Shown in pieces: positions 35,407 through 44,866 of a DNA stretch of 64,000 nt. Below the pieces are notes generated by a model. That model was not told the origin of the DNA and did not search any database. It worked only from the letters and a program-made list of their open reading frames with translations. Both the position numbers and the translations under genes were made by a program. Numbering within the stretch: position 1 is the stretch's first letter; each line of letters opens with the position of its first letter. Source of the stretch: JASGIT01 sp047601665 (GTDB taxonomy: Bacteria > Pseudomonadota > Gammaproteobacteria > Burkholderiales > Burkholderiaceae_C); assembly GCA_047601665.1 (NCBI GenBank), contig JASGIT010000001.1, positions 2,356,001-2,420,000 of the forward strand, given 5' to 3'.

Positions 35407-36590
35407 ACGACATCCAGCACTACATGCGCCCCGGCACGCTGCGCCTGCCCAGCCTGCCGCCGCTGTCGCTCTACGTGCACCTGCCCTGGTGCCTGAAGAA
35501 GTGCCCGTACTGCGACTTCAATTCGCACGAGATGAAGGCGGGCGAGTTGCCCGAACTGGCCTACCTCGACGCGCTGATGGCCGACCTGGAGGCCGCGCTG
35601 CCGCTGATCTGGGGCCGCAGCGTGCACAGCATCTTCATCGGCGGCGGCACGCCCAGCCTGTTTTCGCCCGCCGGCATCGACCGGCTGCTGTGCGATTTGC
35701 GCGCGCGGCTGCGGTTGGAGCCGGGCTGCGAAATCACGCTCGAAGCCAACCCCGGCACGTTCGAGAAAGACCGCTTCCGCGCCTTCCGCGCGGCCGGCGT
35801 CACGCGGCTGTCGGTGGGCGTGCAGAGCTTCGACGACCGCTTCCTGAAAGCCCTGGGCCGCGTGCACGACCGCGAACAGGCGCTGGCGGCGGTGCAGGAG
35901 GCGCGCGAGGCGTTCGATACCTTCAACCTCGACCTGATGTACGCGCTGCCGGGCCAGACGCTACAAGATCTGGAGCAGGACGTGCAGACCGCGCTTGCGC
36001 TGCAGCCGCCCCATATCTCCATCTACCACCTGACCATCGAGCCCAACACCTACTTTGCCAAGCACCCGCCCGTGGTGCCCGAGGACGACCTCGCCTACGC
36101 CATGCTCGACCGCATCACCGAACTGACCGGTGCGGCGGGCCTGGCGCGCTACGAAGTCTCGGCCTACGCGCGCGTGGGCCATGCGTGCGTCCACAACACC
36201 AACTACTGGCAGTTTGGCGACTACCTGGGCATCGGCGCGGGCGCGCACAGCAAGCTGAGTTTCGCGCACCGCGTGGTGCGGCAGGTACGCTTTCGCGAGC
36301 CGCGCCTGTACATGGACAAGGCCCTGGCGGGCGCGCCCGTGGCGCAGGACGACGAGGTGCGCCGCGCCGACCTGCCGTTCGAGTACATGCTCAACGCGCT
36401 GCGCCTGCGCGAAGGCTTTGCGCTGCAGGACTTCGGCGACCGCACGGGCCTGCCGGTCACGGCCATCGCCAAGGGGCTGGACGAGGCGGAGCGCAAGGGC
36501 CTGATCGAACGCGATTTCACGCGCGTGCGCCCCACGGAGCGGGGCTTTGATTTTCTGAGCGATCTGCAGGCGCTGTTCCTGCCCGACTAA
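35403..36590 (+). CDS. hemW: Radical SAM haem chaperone HemW (HemN-like)
   Basis: 395 residues if it starts at TTG 35403 (overlapping the rdgB stop, giving NDIQHYMRPG), or 388 from the ATG at 35424; neither has a clear Shine-Dalgarno. Radical SAM cluster CLKKCPYC near residues 30-37, then IFIGGGTPSLFSP, LEANPGTFEKDRF and VGVQSFDDRFLK. The HemW C-terminal domain follows (GIGAGAHSKLSF...). It is not a true coproporphyrinogen oxidase in this family but a haem carrier. The last 4 bases overlap the convergent lipoprotein gene. Confidence 0.92.
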   Translation: MNDIQHYMRPGTLRLPSLPPLSLYVHLPWCLKKCPYCDFNSHEMKAGELPELAYLDALMADLEAALPLIWGRSVHSIFIGGGTPSLFSPAGIDRLLCDLRARLRLEPGCEITLEANPGTFEKDRFRAFRAAGVTRLSVGVQSFDDRFLKALGRVHDREQALAAVQEAREAFDTFNLDLMYALPGQTLQDLEQDVQTALALQPPHISIYHLTIEPNTYFAKHPPVVPEDDLAYAMLDRITELTGAAGLARYEVSAYARVGHACVHNTNYWQFGDYLGIGAGAHSKLSFAHRVVRQVRFREPRLYMDKALAGAPVAQDDEVRRADLPFEYMLNALRLREGFALQDFGDRTGLPVTAIAKGLDEAERKGLIERDFTRVRPTERGFDFLSDLQALFLPD

Positions 36591-36901
36591 CCGCAGCGCA
36601 CCGCCACGATGCGGCCCGTGGCGTCCACCTCCAGGTTCAGGCGCTGCGTGTCGTATTCCTTGGTCACCACCTGCCCGGGCCGCAGGATGCGCGCCATCAG
36701 CGCGCCCGAGCGCTTGCGCGCCTGCTCCGTCACCGTGGCGGTCGCGTTCTGGCCCACGGCCCCCTGCGCAGGCGCGGCGTTGCATTCGCCGCCCTGGGGC
36801 TTCCAGACCGGGGGCGGGGCGAGCGGCGGCGGCGGGGTGCCCAGGCCACTGCAGCCGGCGAGCAGGGCGGCGGGAACCAGGGCGTAGGCAAGGCGGCGCA
36901 T
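36587..36901 (-). CDS. Lipoprotein with I78-type peptidase-inhibitor domain
   Basis: 104 residues. Lipoprotein signal MRRLAYALVPAALLAGCSG with lipobox LAGC (Cys17), a Pro-rich spacer, then an I78-like domain (AVGQNATATVTEQARKRSGA, RILRPGQVVTKEYDTQRLNLEVDATGRIVAVRCG). I78 inhibitors are small serine-protease inhibitors; here probably anchored to a membrane facing the periplasm. The Cys near 40 and Cys103 may form the conserved disulphide. Confidence 0.75.
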   Translation of the reverse strand: MRRLAYALVPAALLAGCSGLGTPPPPLAPPPVWKPQGGECNAAPAQGAVGQNATATVTEQARKRSGALMARILRPGQVVTKEYDTQRLNLEVDATGRIVAVRCG

Positions 36902-36934
36902 GGGCTTTTCTCCGAAAGCGGTGAAGCCGCCACC

Positions 36935-37630
36935 CTAACACCCCAGTTGGTCGGCCAGCGCGTTCAGGTCGGCGCAATGCAAATCGTTACCCGGGTGGGG
37001 CGCGACGTCCTTGGGGTGGGCGGCGCCGAATTCCAGCGGGCGCTCGATGTAGGCGGTGCGCAGGCCGCATTCGCGCGCGGCGGCCAGATCCTCGTGGTGC
37101 GCGGCCACCAGCATCACCTGGTGGGGCCGCAGGTCGAAGGTGTCGGCCACGCCCAGGTAGGCCGCCGGGTCGGGCTTGTAGGCGCGGAAGACTTCGGCGG
37201 ACAGCACGCAGTCCCACGGCAGGCCCGCGCGCTTGGCCATGTTGGTCAGCAGGCTGATGTTGCCGTTGGACAGCGGCGTGATGGTGTAGCGTTTCTTCAG
37301 CCGCGTGAGGCCCGGCACGCAGTCGGCCCAGGGGTCGAGGCGGTGCCAGACGAGGTTGAGGTGGCGGCGCTCGGCCTCGCCCAGGTGCGCGAGGCCGAAG
37401 CGCGGCAGGATCTCGTCGAGGATCAGGCGGTGCAGCGCGTCGAGCCGCGTCCAGCCCAGTTCGCCGCTGCGCACGCGCTGCATGGCGGGCTGGTAGCCCA
37501 TGCGCCAGGCGAGGGCGAAGGCGTCGGCATCGACCGACGGGTACAGGGTGTGCATTTCACGCACGATGCTGCCGTGCCAGTCGGCCACGGTGCCGAAGGT
37601 GTCGAAGGCGAGGATGCGGACGTCTTGCAT
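36935..37630 (-). CDS. Haloacid dehalogenase type II / HAD hydrolase
   Basis: 231 residues. HAD motif I ILAFDTFGTVADWHG (nucleophile Asp10), motif II ITPLSNGN, motif III Lys in AEVFRAYKPDPAAYLG and motif IV VMLVAAHHEDLAAA. The cap region fits L-2-haloacid dehalogenases; activity on halo-acids or another phosphate or halide substrate is not decided by sequence. It lies 25 bases after ureD on the same strand. Confidence 0.82.
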   Translation of the reverse strand: MQDVRILAFDTFGTVADWHGSIVREMHTLYPSVDADAFALAWRMGYQPAMQRVRSGELGWTRLDALHRLILDEILPRFGLAHLGEAERRHLNLVWHRLDPWADCVPGLTRLKKRYTITPLSNGNISLLTNMAKRAGLPWDCVLSAEVFRAYKPDPAAYLGVADTFDLRPHQVMLVAAHHEDLAAARECGLRTAYIERPLEFGAAHPKDVAPHPGNDLHCADLNALADQLGC

Positions 37631-37655
37631 GGGGCTTGTCTCCTTGGGTGCGCTC

Positions 37656-38549
37656 TTACATGGACCAGATGCGCGGCGGGGTGCCGGGCAGTTGCCAGAA
37701 ATGGGTGCGCCAGGCGGCGCGCAGGGTTTTGAGCAGATCCATCGCGGGCTCCACCACGGGCGCGAGCGCGCGCACCACCACGGTCTGCGGGTTGGGGTGG
37801 GTGGCGCCGGCCCAGCGGGCGAGCGGGTGGGGGTCGATGATGGCGCGCGCGGCGTCCAGCGCCGCCTCGCGCCGGGCGCGTGCGATGGGGCTGCCCGCGA
37901 CGAAAAAGAGCGATGCCATGCAGCGCTGGCCCGCCAGGCCCAGCGCGCCGTCCATCAGCAGCGCGTCTTCGGCGTCGACCAGGCCGCGCTCCAGCCATTG
38001 GCCCGGCGCTTCGATGTGCTGCAGGAAGCGCCCGCGCCGGAACGGCTGGCCCGCGTGCGGCAGGCCGAAGGCGGTTACGTCCCAGCCCAGGCATTCGGCG
38101 CCGCGGGCGAGCTCCAGTTGCAGGTGGTTTTCGGCATGGCAGCCGTCGTAGGCCAGGGCTTCGAGGGGCAGCCATTCGAGCCGTGCGTCGGGCTCCAGCG
38201 CCAGCCGCGTGCGCTGCACGGCGGGCAGGCCGTTGCTGCGGTAGAAGCGCGCCGCGCCCGGCGTGGTCGCCAGCCCGTGCGCGCCGCTGGCCACGTGGGC
38301 GCTGATGTCCAGCACGTCGCCGCCCACCAGCCCGCCCGGCGGGTGCACCAGCACGTTGTGGCAGATGGCGCCGCCTTCGGGGTACAGGTTTTGCAGGATG
38401 CGCAGCGGGCCCTGGTGCGTGTGCCGCGCCACGGTGCGGCCCTGTTCGAGGCGGTAGTCCAGGTGCAGGCGGGCGTGCCAGGTTTTGCTACTGTTATCAG
38501 AGCTGCTAGCGCTTGCTGTGCATGGGCTGGAGGCCGAAATGGTACTCAT
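37656..38549 (-). CDS. ureD: Urease accessory protein UreD, isolated from urease genes
   Basis: 297 residues. UreD motifs: RHTHQGPLRILQNLYPEGGAICHNVLVHPPGGLVGGDVLDI, ATTPGAARFYRS, WLPLEALAYDGCHAENHL and the late DAEDALLMDGALGLAGQRCMASLFFVAG. UreD helps load nickel into urease with UreFG. The first about 20 residues (MSTISASSPCTASASSS) are encoded by a dispersed repeat, so the true N-terminus probably starts near TWHARLHLDY or has been replaced by the repeat. No ureABCEFG lies within this window; the downstream gene is a HAD hydrolase. Confidence 0.88.
   Translation of the reverse strand: MSTISASSPCTASASSSDNSSKTWHARLHLDYRLEQGRTVARHTHQGPLRILQNLYPEGGAICHNVLVHPPGGLVGGDVLDISAHVASGAHGLATTPGAARFYRSNGLPAVQRTRLALEPDARLEWLPLEALAYDGCHAENHLQLELARGAECLGWDVTAFGLPHAGQPFRRGRFLQHIEAPGQWLERGLVDAEDALLMDGALGLAGQRCMASLFFVAGSPIARARREAALDAARAIIDPHPLARWAGATHPNPQTVVVRALAPVVEPAMDLLKTLRAAWRTHFWQLPGTPPRIWSM
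38489..38541 (-). repeat. Dispersed dyad repeat, copy 5, overlapping the ureD 5' end
   Basis: TATCAGAGCTGCTAGCGCTT, then TGGGCTGGAGGCCGAAAT. It has the family order but one eroded arm. It supplies the first codons of ureD. Confidence 0.75.
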
Positions 38550-38785
38550 TGGTCTGCGGTCGGTGGATGCAGGCCCTCATTGTCATACACCCTGAAGCGC
38601 GCCTGCACCTGATTGAGCGCGCGCTTCCACGCATGGGCGTGTTGCCCGGCAGCGCAGCACCGCAGTTGCTCCAATCTGCAACACCTGCAAGCCATTCCCC
38701 CTGCTGCACACGCTGGTACAGAGTTTGAGTACAACGGTTCTGCCCGGCAGCCCGGCCGGTTCACAACCCCCTTCAGGAGACTCCC
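38550..38785. other. Intergenic region between ureD and aldehyde dehydrogenase
   Basis: A 236-bp divergent gap. No convincing gene. It holds a small dyad GTTGC-TCCAATCT-GCAAC (38665-38682), flanked by similar half sites (CTGCAACACCTGCAA), which could bind a regulator of the dehydrogenase. CTGGTACAGAGTTTGAG (38712-38728) has the GG spacing of a sigma-54 promoter but GA instead of GC, so it is not claimed. Confidence 0.35.
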
Positions 38786-40312
<1,527 letters not shown>

Positions 40313-40313
40313 A

Positions 40314-40360
40314 TTTGATAGCTGCTCGCGCTTGACCGGCAAGCGCTGGCGGCCTATTTC
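40314..40360 (-). repeat. Dispersed dyad repeat, copy 6
   Basis: TTGATAGCTGCTCGCGCTTG then GGCAAGCGCTGGCGGCCTAT, directly after the aldehyde dehydrogenase stop. Confidence 0.85.
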
Positions 40361-40379
40361 ATCCAAAGCCCAGTGCAAG

Positions 40380-40418
40380 AAAAAGCGCATGGCGCCCTAT
40401 GGGGGCCATGCGCTTTTT
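40380..40418. terminator. Bidirectional terminator between aldehyde dehydrogenase and adhesin genes
   Basis: The stem AAAAAGCGCATGGC...GCCATGCGCTTTTT has A/T runs on both sides, between two convergent genes. Confidence 0.9.
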
Positions 40419-40449
40419 GTTTCCCCGCTGGAGCGGGGAATGGGGCCGT

Positions 40450-43400
40450 TCAGGTTGCTGCGTGCTTGCCTTGTTCGATCATGCTGGCGGCCAGGTTGGC
40501 GCTTTCGTCTGTAACGGCGGGGGGGGCGTCCGGGGTGTGGTCGGCGGTTCCTCCGGTGTCGGCAACTCCCCCGCTGGCGGGGGCGCTGGTGCCGGGCTCG
40601 GACGCGGGCGCAGGTGCAGGCGGCAAGGGCACGTTGCCGTCATCAGTGCCATGGCTCACCACGGTGTCAGGGTCGAGCGCCGTGCCCTTGCTGTCGTCCG
40701 CGCCAGGACTGGTTGTGTCGCCAGTGCCTTGGTTGTCTTGCGGCGCGTTGTCGTTGAGCGTGAGAACGCCCTCGCTTTCGTCAAGCGGGTTCAGCGGATC
40801 GCCTGCGGCGTTCCCGGCGGCATGTTGCGCGCCGTCAGCGGTGTCCTCCGCCTTCGATTCGGACGGGCCGTCGCTGCCGGATGGGCTCGACCCGCTCCCC
40901 TGCGTTGCCGCAGGGTCCGCCGGGCCGGTCTGATCGCTGGCGCCGCTGTCTGCCTGCAACGGCGCGCCGGCCGTTTCCACCGTCTCCACCTCCAGCGCGG
41001 CAAGCGACATCGCCTGCGGCGCGCTGTTGCCGGAGGCCGCCGCCGGGTCTGCCACCAGGTTGCCGTTGGTCATCATGGCATCCAGCAAATGGGCAGAGTC
41101 GGCGGCGGTGCCATACGTCGTGGCCAGGCTGTCCAGCGTGTGCCCGTCCAGCACGATGGTCTGGCCCGCGCCGCCGTTCAGCCCGTCAATCACCAGCTGG
41201 GCCGTTCCATTCACTTCGGTGATGTGAATCCGGTCGGCGGTAATGCCCGTCAGGTCGATCACGTCGCCCGTGTAGGTGGCGGGGGTGCCCGTCACTGTCG
41301 TGGTGACCGTGCCCGTGGCGGCAGCGTTGCCGTTCGCCGTGGCTGTCGAGGTGGCCGCAATGTCCAGCGCATGGTCCTGCGAGGTGATGGTGAACGTGTT
41401 GGTGCCAGAGGCGTAGTTGGTATCGATACCCGGCACGCTGCTCAACTGGGCTGCCAGATCGGTGCCCGCGGAGTCGAAGCGTGCCTCGTCCTGGCCGCTG
41501 CCGCCGATGTCTGCGCTATGCCCCGCGTAATTCGTGCCATTCACGGCGATGGTGATGTTCGCGGTGCTGGGGTCGTTGGTGAAATTGCCGACGGAATCGT
41601 CGAAATCCACCGTGTACTGCCACGCCGTGCCCGGCACCTTGGTGACCGTGAAGTCGGTGATGTGGTCCACTCCGCCGTCCAGGTCGGCCGGCGTCCATTG
41701 GAAGGTGTCGTTGCCTGGGCCGCCGGTCAGAATGTCGTTGCCCTTGCCGCCGTTGAGCAGGTCGTTGCCCGTGCCGCCGTACAGCCTGTCGTCGCCGCCT
41801 TCGCCATACAGCTTGTCGTCGCCCGCCTGGCCATAGATGTAGTCGTTGCCGTCGCCGCCATACAGCGTGTCGTTGCCGCCCACGCTGCCTTCCTGCGCAT
41901 AGCTATGGTCGCCCGTGGTGAGGTTGGCGTAAATGTCGGCCAGCCTGTCGGCATCGGTCGCGCCGGGGTGGGCCGCAAGATAGGCCGCCCAGCCCTTGTC
42001 CGCTGCCGCGGCGTAAATGCTGTCGCCCAGGATGACGTCGTCGCCGGCGCCGCCGTGGATCACGTCGCTGCCCACGGCGTTGACGACATTGCTCGCGCCC
42101 GCCAACTGGCCAATCACCGCCGACAGCTGCTCGCCGGTCGTCACGTTGGTTGCACCGTTGCCGGTGGAGCCTTCGATCTGGTTCAGGAAAGCCAACGTGC
42201 CGGCGCTCACGTCGATCCCGACGGCGTCGATCGTGTAGCCCTTGCCGATGATCAGTTGGACTTCGCTGGTCGAGTCTCCTTTTTCCGAGTACGTGCCGCC
42301 CTGGTAGGTGCCCAGGACTTCCTGCATGGCCTCTTCGCTGGTCCAGGTTTGGACCGGCTTGCCGCTGTCGTCGAGCGCATAGTTGGGCTCGCCGTCGGTC
42401 ACGAAAATCACCTTGTTGACGGTGCTGTTGGCCAGCGGCGGGGCGCTGGTTCCCGAGCCCGTGGTCGACTGGATCCAGTCATAGGCCGTGCGCAAGCCCG
42501 CCTCGTAGTTGGTCCAGGTCTGATCGTTCAAGGTATTCACCTGATCCTGCGCGGCCTGCAGCGCATCGGCGTTGCCCACGCCGTTGGCCGTCAGGTGGAA
42601 CGACCCGAGGTCAGCGGCGGTGGTGCCGAACGACACCAGGTGCACCATCACATCCTGGGCGCCGGATTGGGACAGTGCGGTCAGCGCGTTGTTCACCGCG
42701 GTCTGCAGCGTGTGCATACGGGCAGCGTCGTCGTAGAACATGCTGCCGGACGTATCCAGCACCAGCACGATGTTGGCGATGGTGCCCGGCACCAGCGTGT
42801 CGCCGCCCTTGTCGCCAATCACCACGTCATTGCCGTCGCCGCCGTGAAGGTCGTCGTTGCTGTTGTTGCCGTCGACGATCAGCTGGGGTGCAACGTAGTC
42901 GTTGATGGTGCCGGTCGCGGTGTGCTCGGTCGGGCTCACCTGCACGGACTCGAACGCGCCCGCCGAGTCGGCGTCGGTTTGCTGCACGTGGGTGATCTCG
43001 GCCCGCAGGGTTTCGGTGCCTTCGGGCACCGTGTCCTGTTGCGTATTCACCGTGAAGGTGACGGAGCCGTGGTTGTCGGCGTTCAACTCCACCGAGGTAG
43101 GCAGTTGCGAGTTGGGTACGCCATCGACGTTGGAGATGTCGCTGTTGTCGGCCATTCCCGGCCCGGACCCCCAGTTCAAATGTACCGTCACCGGCTTGCC
43201 CGCCGATTGGGCCATGTCAACGGCATGGCCCTGGCTGTCCACCAGATCGACCCGGTAGGTCAGCGCGCCGCCTTCGGTGACGGTGCTGCTGTGGGTGGCG
43301 TCGTTGAGGATGGTGATGCGGGCGTAGACGGGGTCGAGGGTGTCGTCGATCTTGGCGGTGGCGGCGGCGCCTTCCACCGAGGTGGCCTCGAAATTGCCGC

Positions 43401-44676
43401 CGTTGATGGACGTCACCGTCGCCGTCAGGGAACTGGCGTCCTTGTAGACGTCTTCCGTGTTGTTGTTGGCGACGGACAACGTGCCCTTGCCGTCGGCATC
43501 CAGCGTCACGACGTGGTCGGTGCCGCCCACGTTCACCGTGACCGTGACCGTGGCCGTGGTGCCTTCTTGCGGCTTGTTGCCCAGCGCGATGTCGAAGGTG
43601 ACGGTGGCATCGCCTTCCTTGGCGTCGTGGGCGGTGATCGTCACGCCGGTGACGTCATGGTCGTCCACCACGTGGGTCGTGGCCGTGTTGCCTTTGTCCA
43701 GGCTGCCGTAGCCGCCGCCCGTGGTGCTGTCCACCGTGAACTCCGTGGTCTTGTCGCCTTGGATGTAGGGGTCGTCCGGGCGGGTCGTGACCGTTGCGGA
43801 GTGGGTGGTTTCGCCCACCGGGATGGTGATCTGGGTGCCGTCGTTGAGCGTGATGACCAGGGGGTTGCCCGAGACGGGCTTGTCCACCGTGGCCGTGACG
43901 GTGATGGGGTCGCCCTCGGTGACCTGGGGGGTGGAGGTCAGGGTGATGGTGGCCTTAACGGGCTCGGGGGGCGGTTCAGGCGTAGGCGTAGGCGTGGGCT
44001 CGGGGGTAGGGGTGGGTTCGGGAGCTGGTCCGGGGGGTGGCGTGGGTTCAGGTGCCGGTTCAGGCGTGGGTGTGGGCGTGGGGCTGGGGGCCGGCGCGGG
44101 TTCGGGGCCGGGCGCAGGCGCCGGAGCGGGTATGGGTTCCGGCGTGGGCTGGGGCGCGGGGACCGGGGGCGGCTCGGGCGTGGGCTCTGGCGTTGCCGCA
44201 GCGGTGGCGCGCAGGGCAAGGTGCTCGACCGTGCCGGTGCCGACGCCGGGATAGGCGACCGCCAGGGGCGTGGTGATTTCGATGATGCTGCTCAGGCGCA
44301 CGAAGCTGCCGCCGCCACCGCCGCCACCGGTCAGCGTGGCTCCGGCGGGGTCGAGGTCGGCAAACGGGTCCTGCCCCTGGTCGAGGGCGGCAATCACCGC
44401 GTCGGCCGCGGTGTGGTTGGAGGGCTGGGCCACGGCGGCCTCGTGGGGCTCGGCGGGCTTGACGAGGTCTTGTGTCAGGGTGACGTCCTGGCCCGCGCCG
44501 ATGGTGAGCGGGGGCTGGCCGTCGGCTTGCAGTTGCAGGGAGCCGCCCTCGGCGGTGAGGACTTCGGCGTCGGCGGGAATGCGCATTCCTTCGTGCAGGG
44601 CCGATAGCGAGCCGTCGGCATGGCGGAGCCAGGCCTGGCCGGTGAGTTTGGCGACGAGTACGGTGGTGGTAGCCAT
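40450..44676 (-). CDS. LapA-like RTX adhesin with retention module and VWA domain
   Basis: 1,408 residues. Layout: N-terminal retention module (1-135: AKLTGQAWLRHADG...HTAADAVIAALDQGQDPF, then Gly7-SFVRLSSIIE); a proline-dense linker (162-240, about every second residue Pro); Calx-beta-like repeats (241-600); a first RTX turn (606-628); a VWA domain (634-860, MIDAS DTSGS at 641-645); RTX nonapeptides GGDGNDYIY...GGPGNDTF (933-992); a T1SS-type C-terminal domain (about 1000-1210, ending LLDAMMTNGNLVAD); and a 198-residue acidic Ser/Gly/Asp/Ala-rich tail. It is a surface adhesin secreted by the Lap ABC system and held until LapG cuts the retention module. The expected TAAG-type cut site reads PAGA (110-113). 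Small for a LapA protein. Confidence 0.88.
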   Translation of the reverse strand: MATTTVLVAKLTGQAWLRHADGSLSALHEGMRIPADAEVLTAEGGSLQLQADGQPPLTIGAGQDVTLTQDLVKPAEPHEAAVAQPSNHTAADAVIAALDQGQDPFADLDPAGATLTGGGGGGGSFVRLSSIIEITTPLAVAYPGVGTGTVEHLALRATAAATPEPTPEPPPVPAPQPTPEPIPAPAPAPGPEPAPAPSPTPTPTPEPAPEPTPPPGPAPEPTPTPEPTPTPTPEPPPEPVKATITLTSTPQVTEGDPITVTATVDKPVSGNPLVITLNDGTQITIPVGETTHSATVTTRPDDPYIQGDKTTEFTVDSTTGGGYGSLDKGNTATTHVVDDHDVTGVTITAHDAKEGDATVTFDIALGNKPQEGTTATVTVTVNVGGTDHVVTLDADGKGTLSVANNNTEDVYKDASSLTATVTSINGGNFEATSVEGAAATAKIDDTLDPVYARITILNDATHSSTVTEGGALTYRVDLVDSQGHAVDMAQSAGKPVTVHLNWGSGPGMADNSDISNVDGVPNSQLPTSVELNADNHGSVTFTVNTQQDTVPEGTETLRAEITHVQQTDADSAGAFESVQVSPTEHTATGTINDYVAPQLIVDGNNSNDDLHGGDGNDVVIGDKGGDTLVPGTIANIVLVLDTSGSMFYDDAARMHTLQTAVNNALTALSQSGAQDVMVHLVSFGTTAADLGSFHLTANGVGNADALQAAQDQVNTLNDQTWTNYEAGLRTAYDWIQSTTGSGTSAPPLANSTVNKVIFVTDGEPNYALDDSGKPVQTWTSEEAMQEVLGTYQGGTYSEKGDSTSEVQLIIGKGYTIDAVGIDVSAGTLAFLNQIEGSTGNGATNVTTGEQLSAVIGQLAGASNVVNAVGSDVIHGGAGDDVILGDSIYAAAADKGWAAYLAAHPGATDADRLADIYANLTTGDHSYAQEGSVGGNDTLYGGDGNDYIYGQAGDDKLYGEGGDDRLYGGTGNDLLNGGKGNDILTGGPGNDTFQWTPADLDGGVDHITDFTVTKVPGTAWQYTVDFDDSVGNFTNDPSTANITIAVNGTNYAGHSADIGGSGQDEARFDSAGTDLAAQLSSVPGIDTNYASGTNTFTITSQDHALDIAATSTATANGNAAATGTVTTTVTGTPATYTGDVIDLTGITADRIHITEVNGTAQLVIDGLNGGAGQTIVLDGHTLDSLATTYGTAADSAHLLDAMMTNGNLVADPAAASGNSAPQAMSLAALEVETVETAGAPLQADSGASDQTGPADPAATQGSGSSPSGSDGPSESKAEDTADGAQHAAGNAAGDPLNPLDESEGVLTLNDNAPQDNQGTGDTTSPGADDSKGTALDPDTVVSHGTDDGNVPLPPAPAPASEPGTSAPASGGVADTGGTADHTPDAPPAVTDESANLAASMIEQGKHAAT

Positions 44677-44866
44677 GATGGGCGGTCTCCGGTGGTGCAG
44701 GGGCCCAGGGTGCTCAGTGCGCAGGCACCTTGGGGGATGTGGAGCGGGATGCTAGGCGTGTGCGCCAGGGGCGGCTATTGGCGTCAACGACAGTTTCAGA
44801 ATGTTTTTTGTGCAACAACACAAGAATGAGGGCCTGCGGCTCCCGTTCGGTGGAACGGGAATGCCG
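44677..44866. other. Region between adhesin start and P4H stop
   Basis: 190 bp. A hairpin TCCCGTTC-ggtg-GAACGGGA (44841-44860) lies just after the P4H stop but has no T run, so it is probably a processing or stability element. The middle part (44795-44825) is the most AT-rich stretch (GTTTTTTGTGCAACAACAC) and may hold the adhesin promoter; no clear -35/-10 pair is seen. Confidence 0.4.

Noticed and set aside
38712..38728. Possible sigma-54 promoter before the aldehyde dehydrogenase
   Set aside because: CTGGTACAGAGTTTGAG has the GG spacing but GA in place of the essential GC, so the match is too weak to claim.
43957..44193. Frameshift or assembly error in the proline-rich part of the adhesin
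   Set aside because: The frame stays open on both sides with domain-like sequence in the same frame, and Pro-rich linkers are normal in adhesins.
40399..44607. Very long plus-strand open frame opposite the adhesin gene
   Set aside because: It is the antisense of a well-supported adhesin with RTX, VWA and retention motifs; its translation is Val/His/Gly-rich low complexity, as expected in GC-rich DNA.
44841..44860. Terminator after the P4H gene
   Set aside because: The hairpin is clear but has no T run on the minus strand, so termination is not supported; the adhesin may be co-transcribed.
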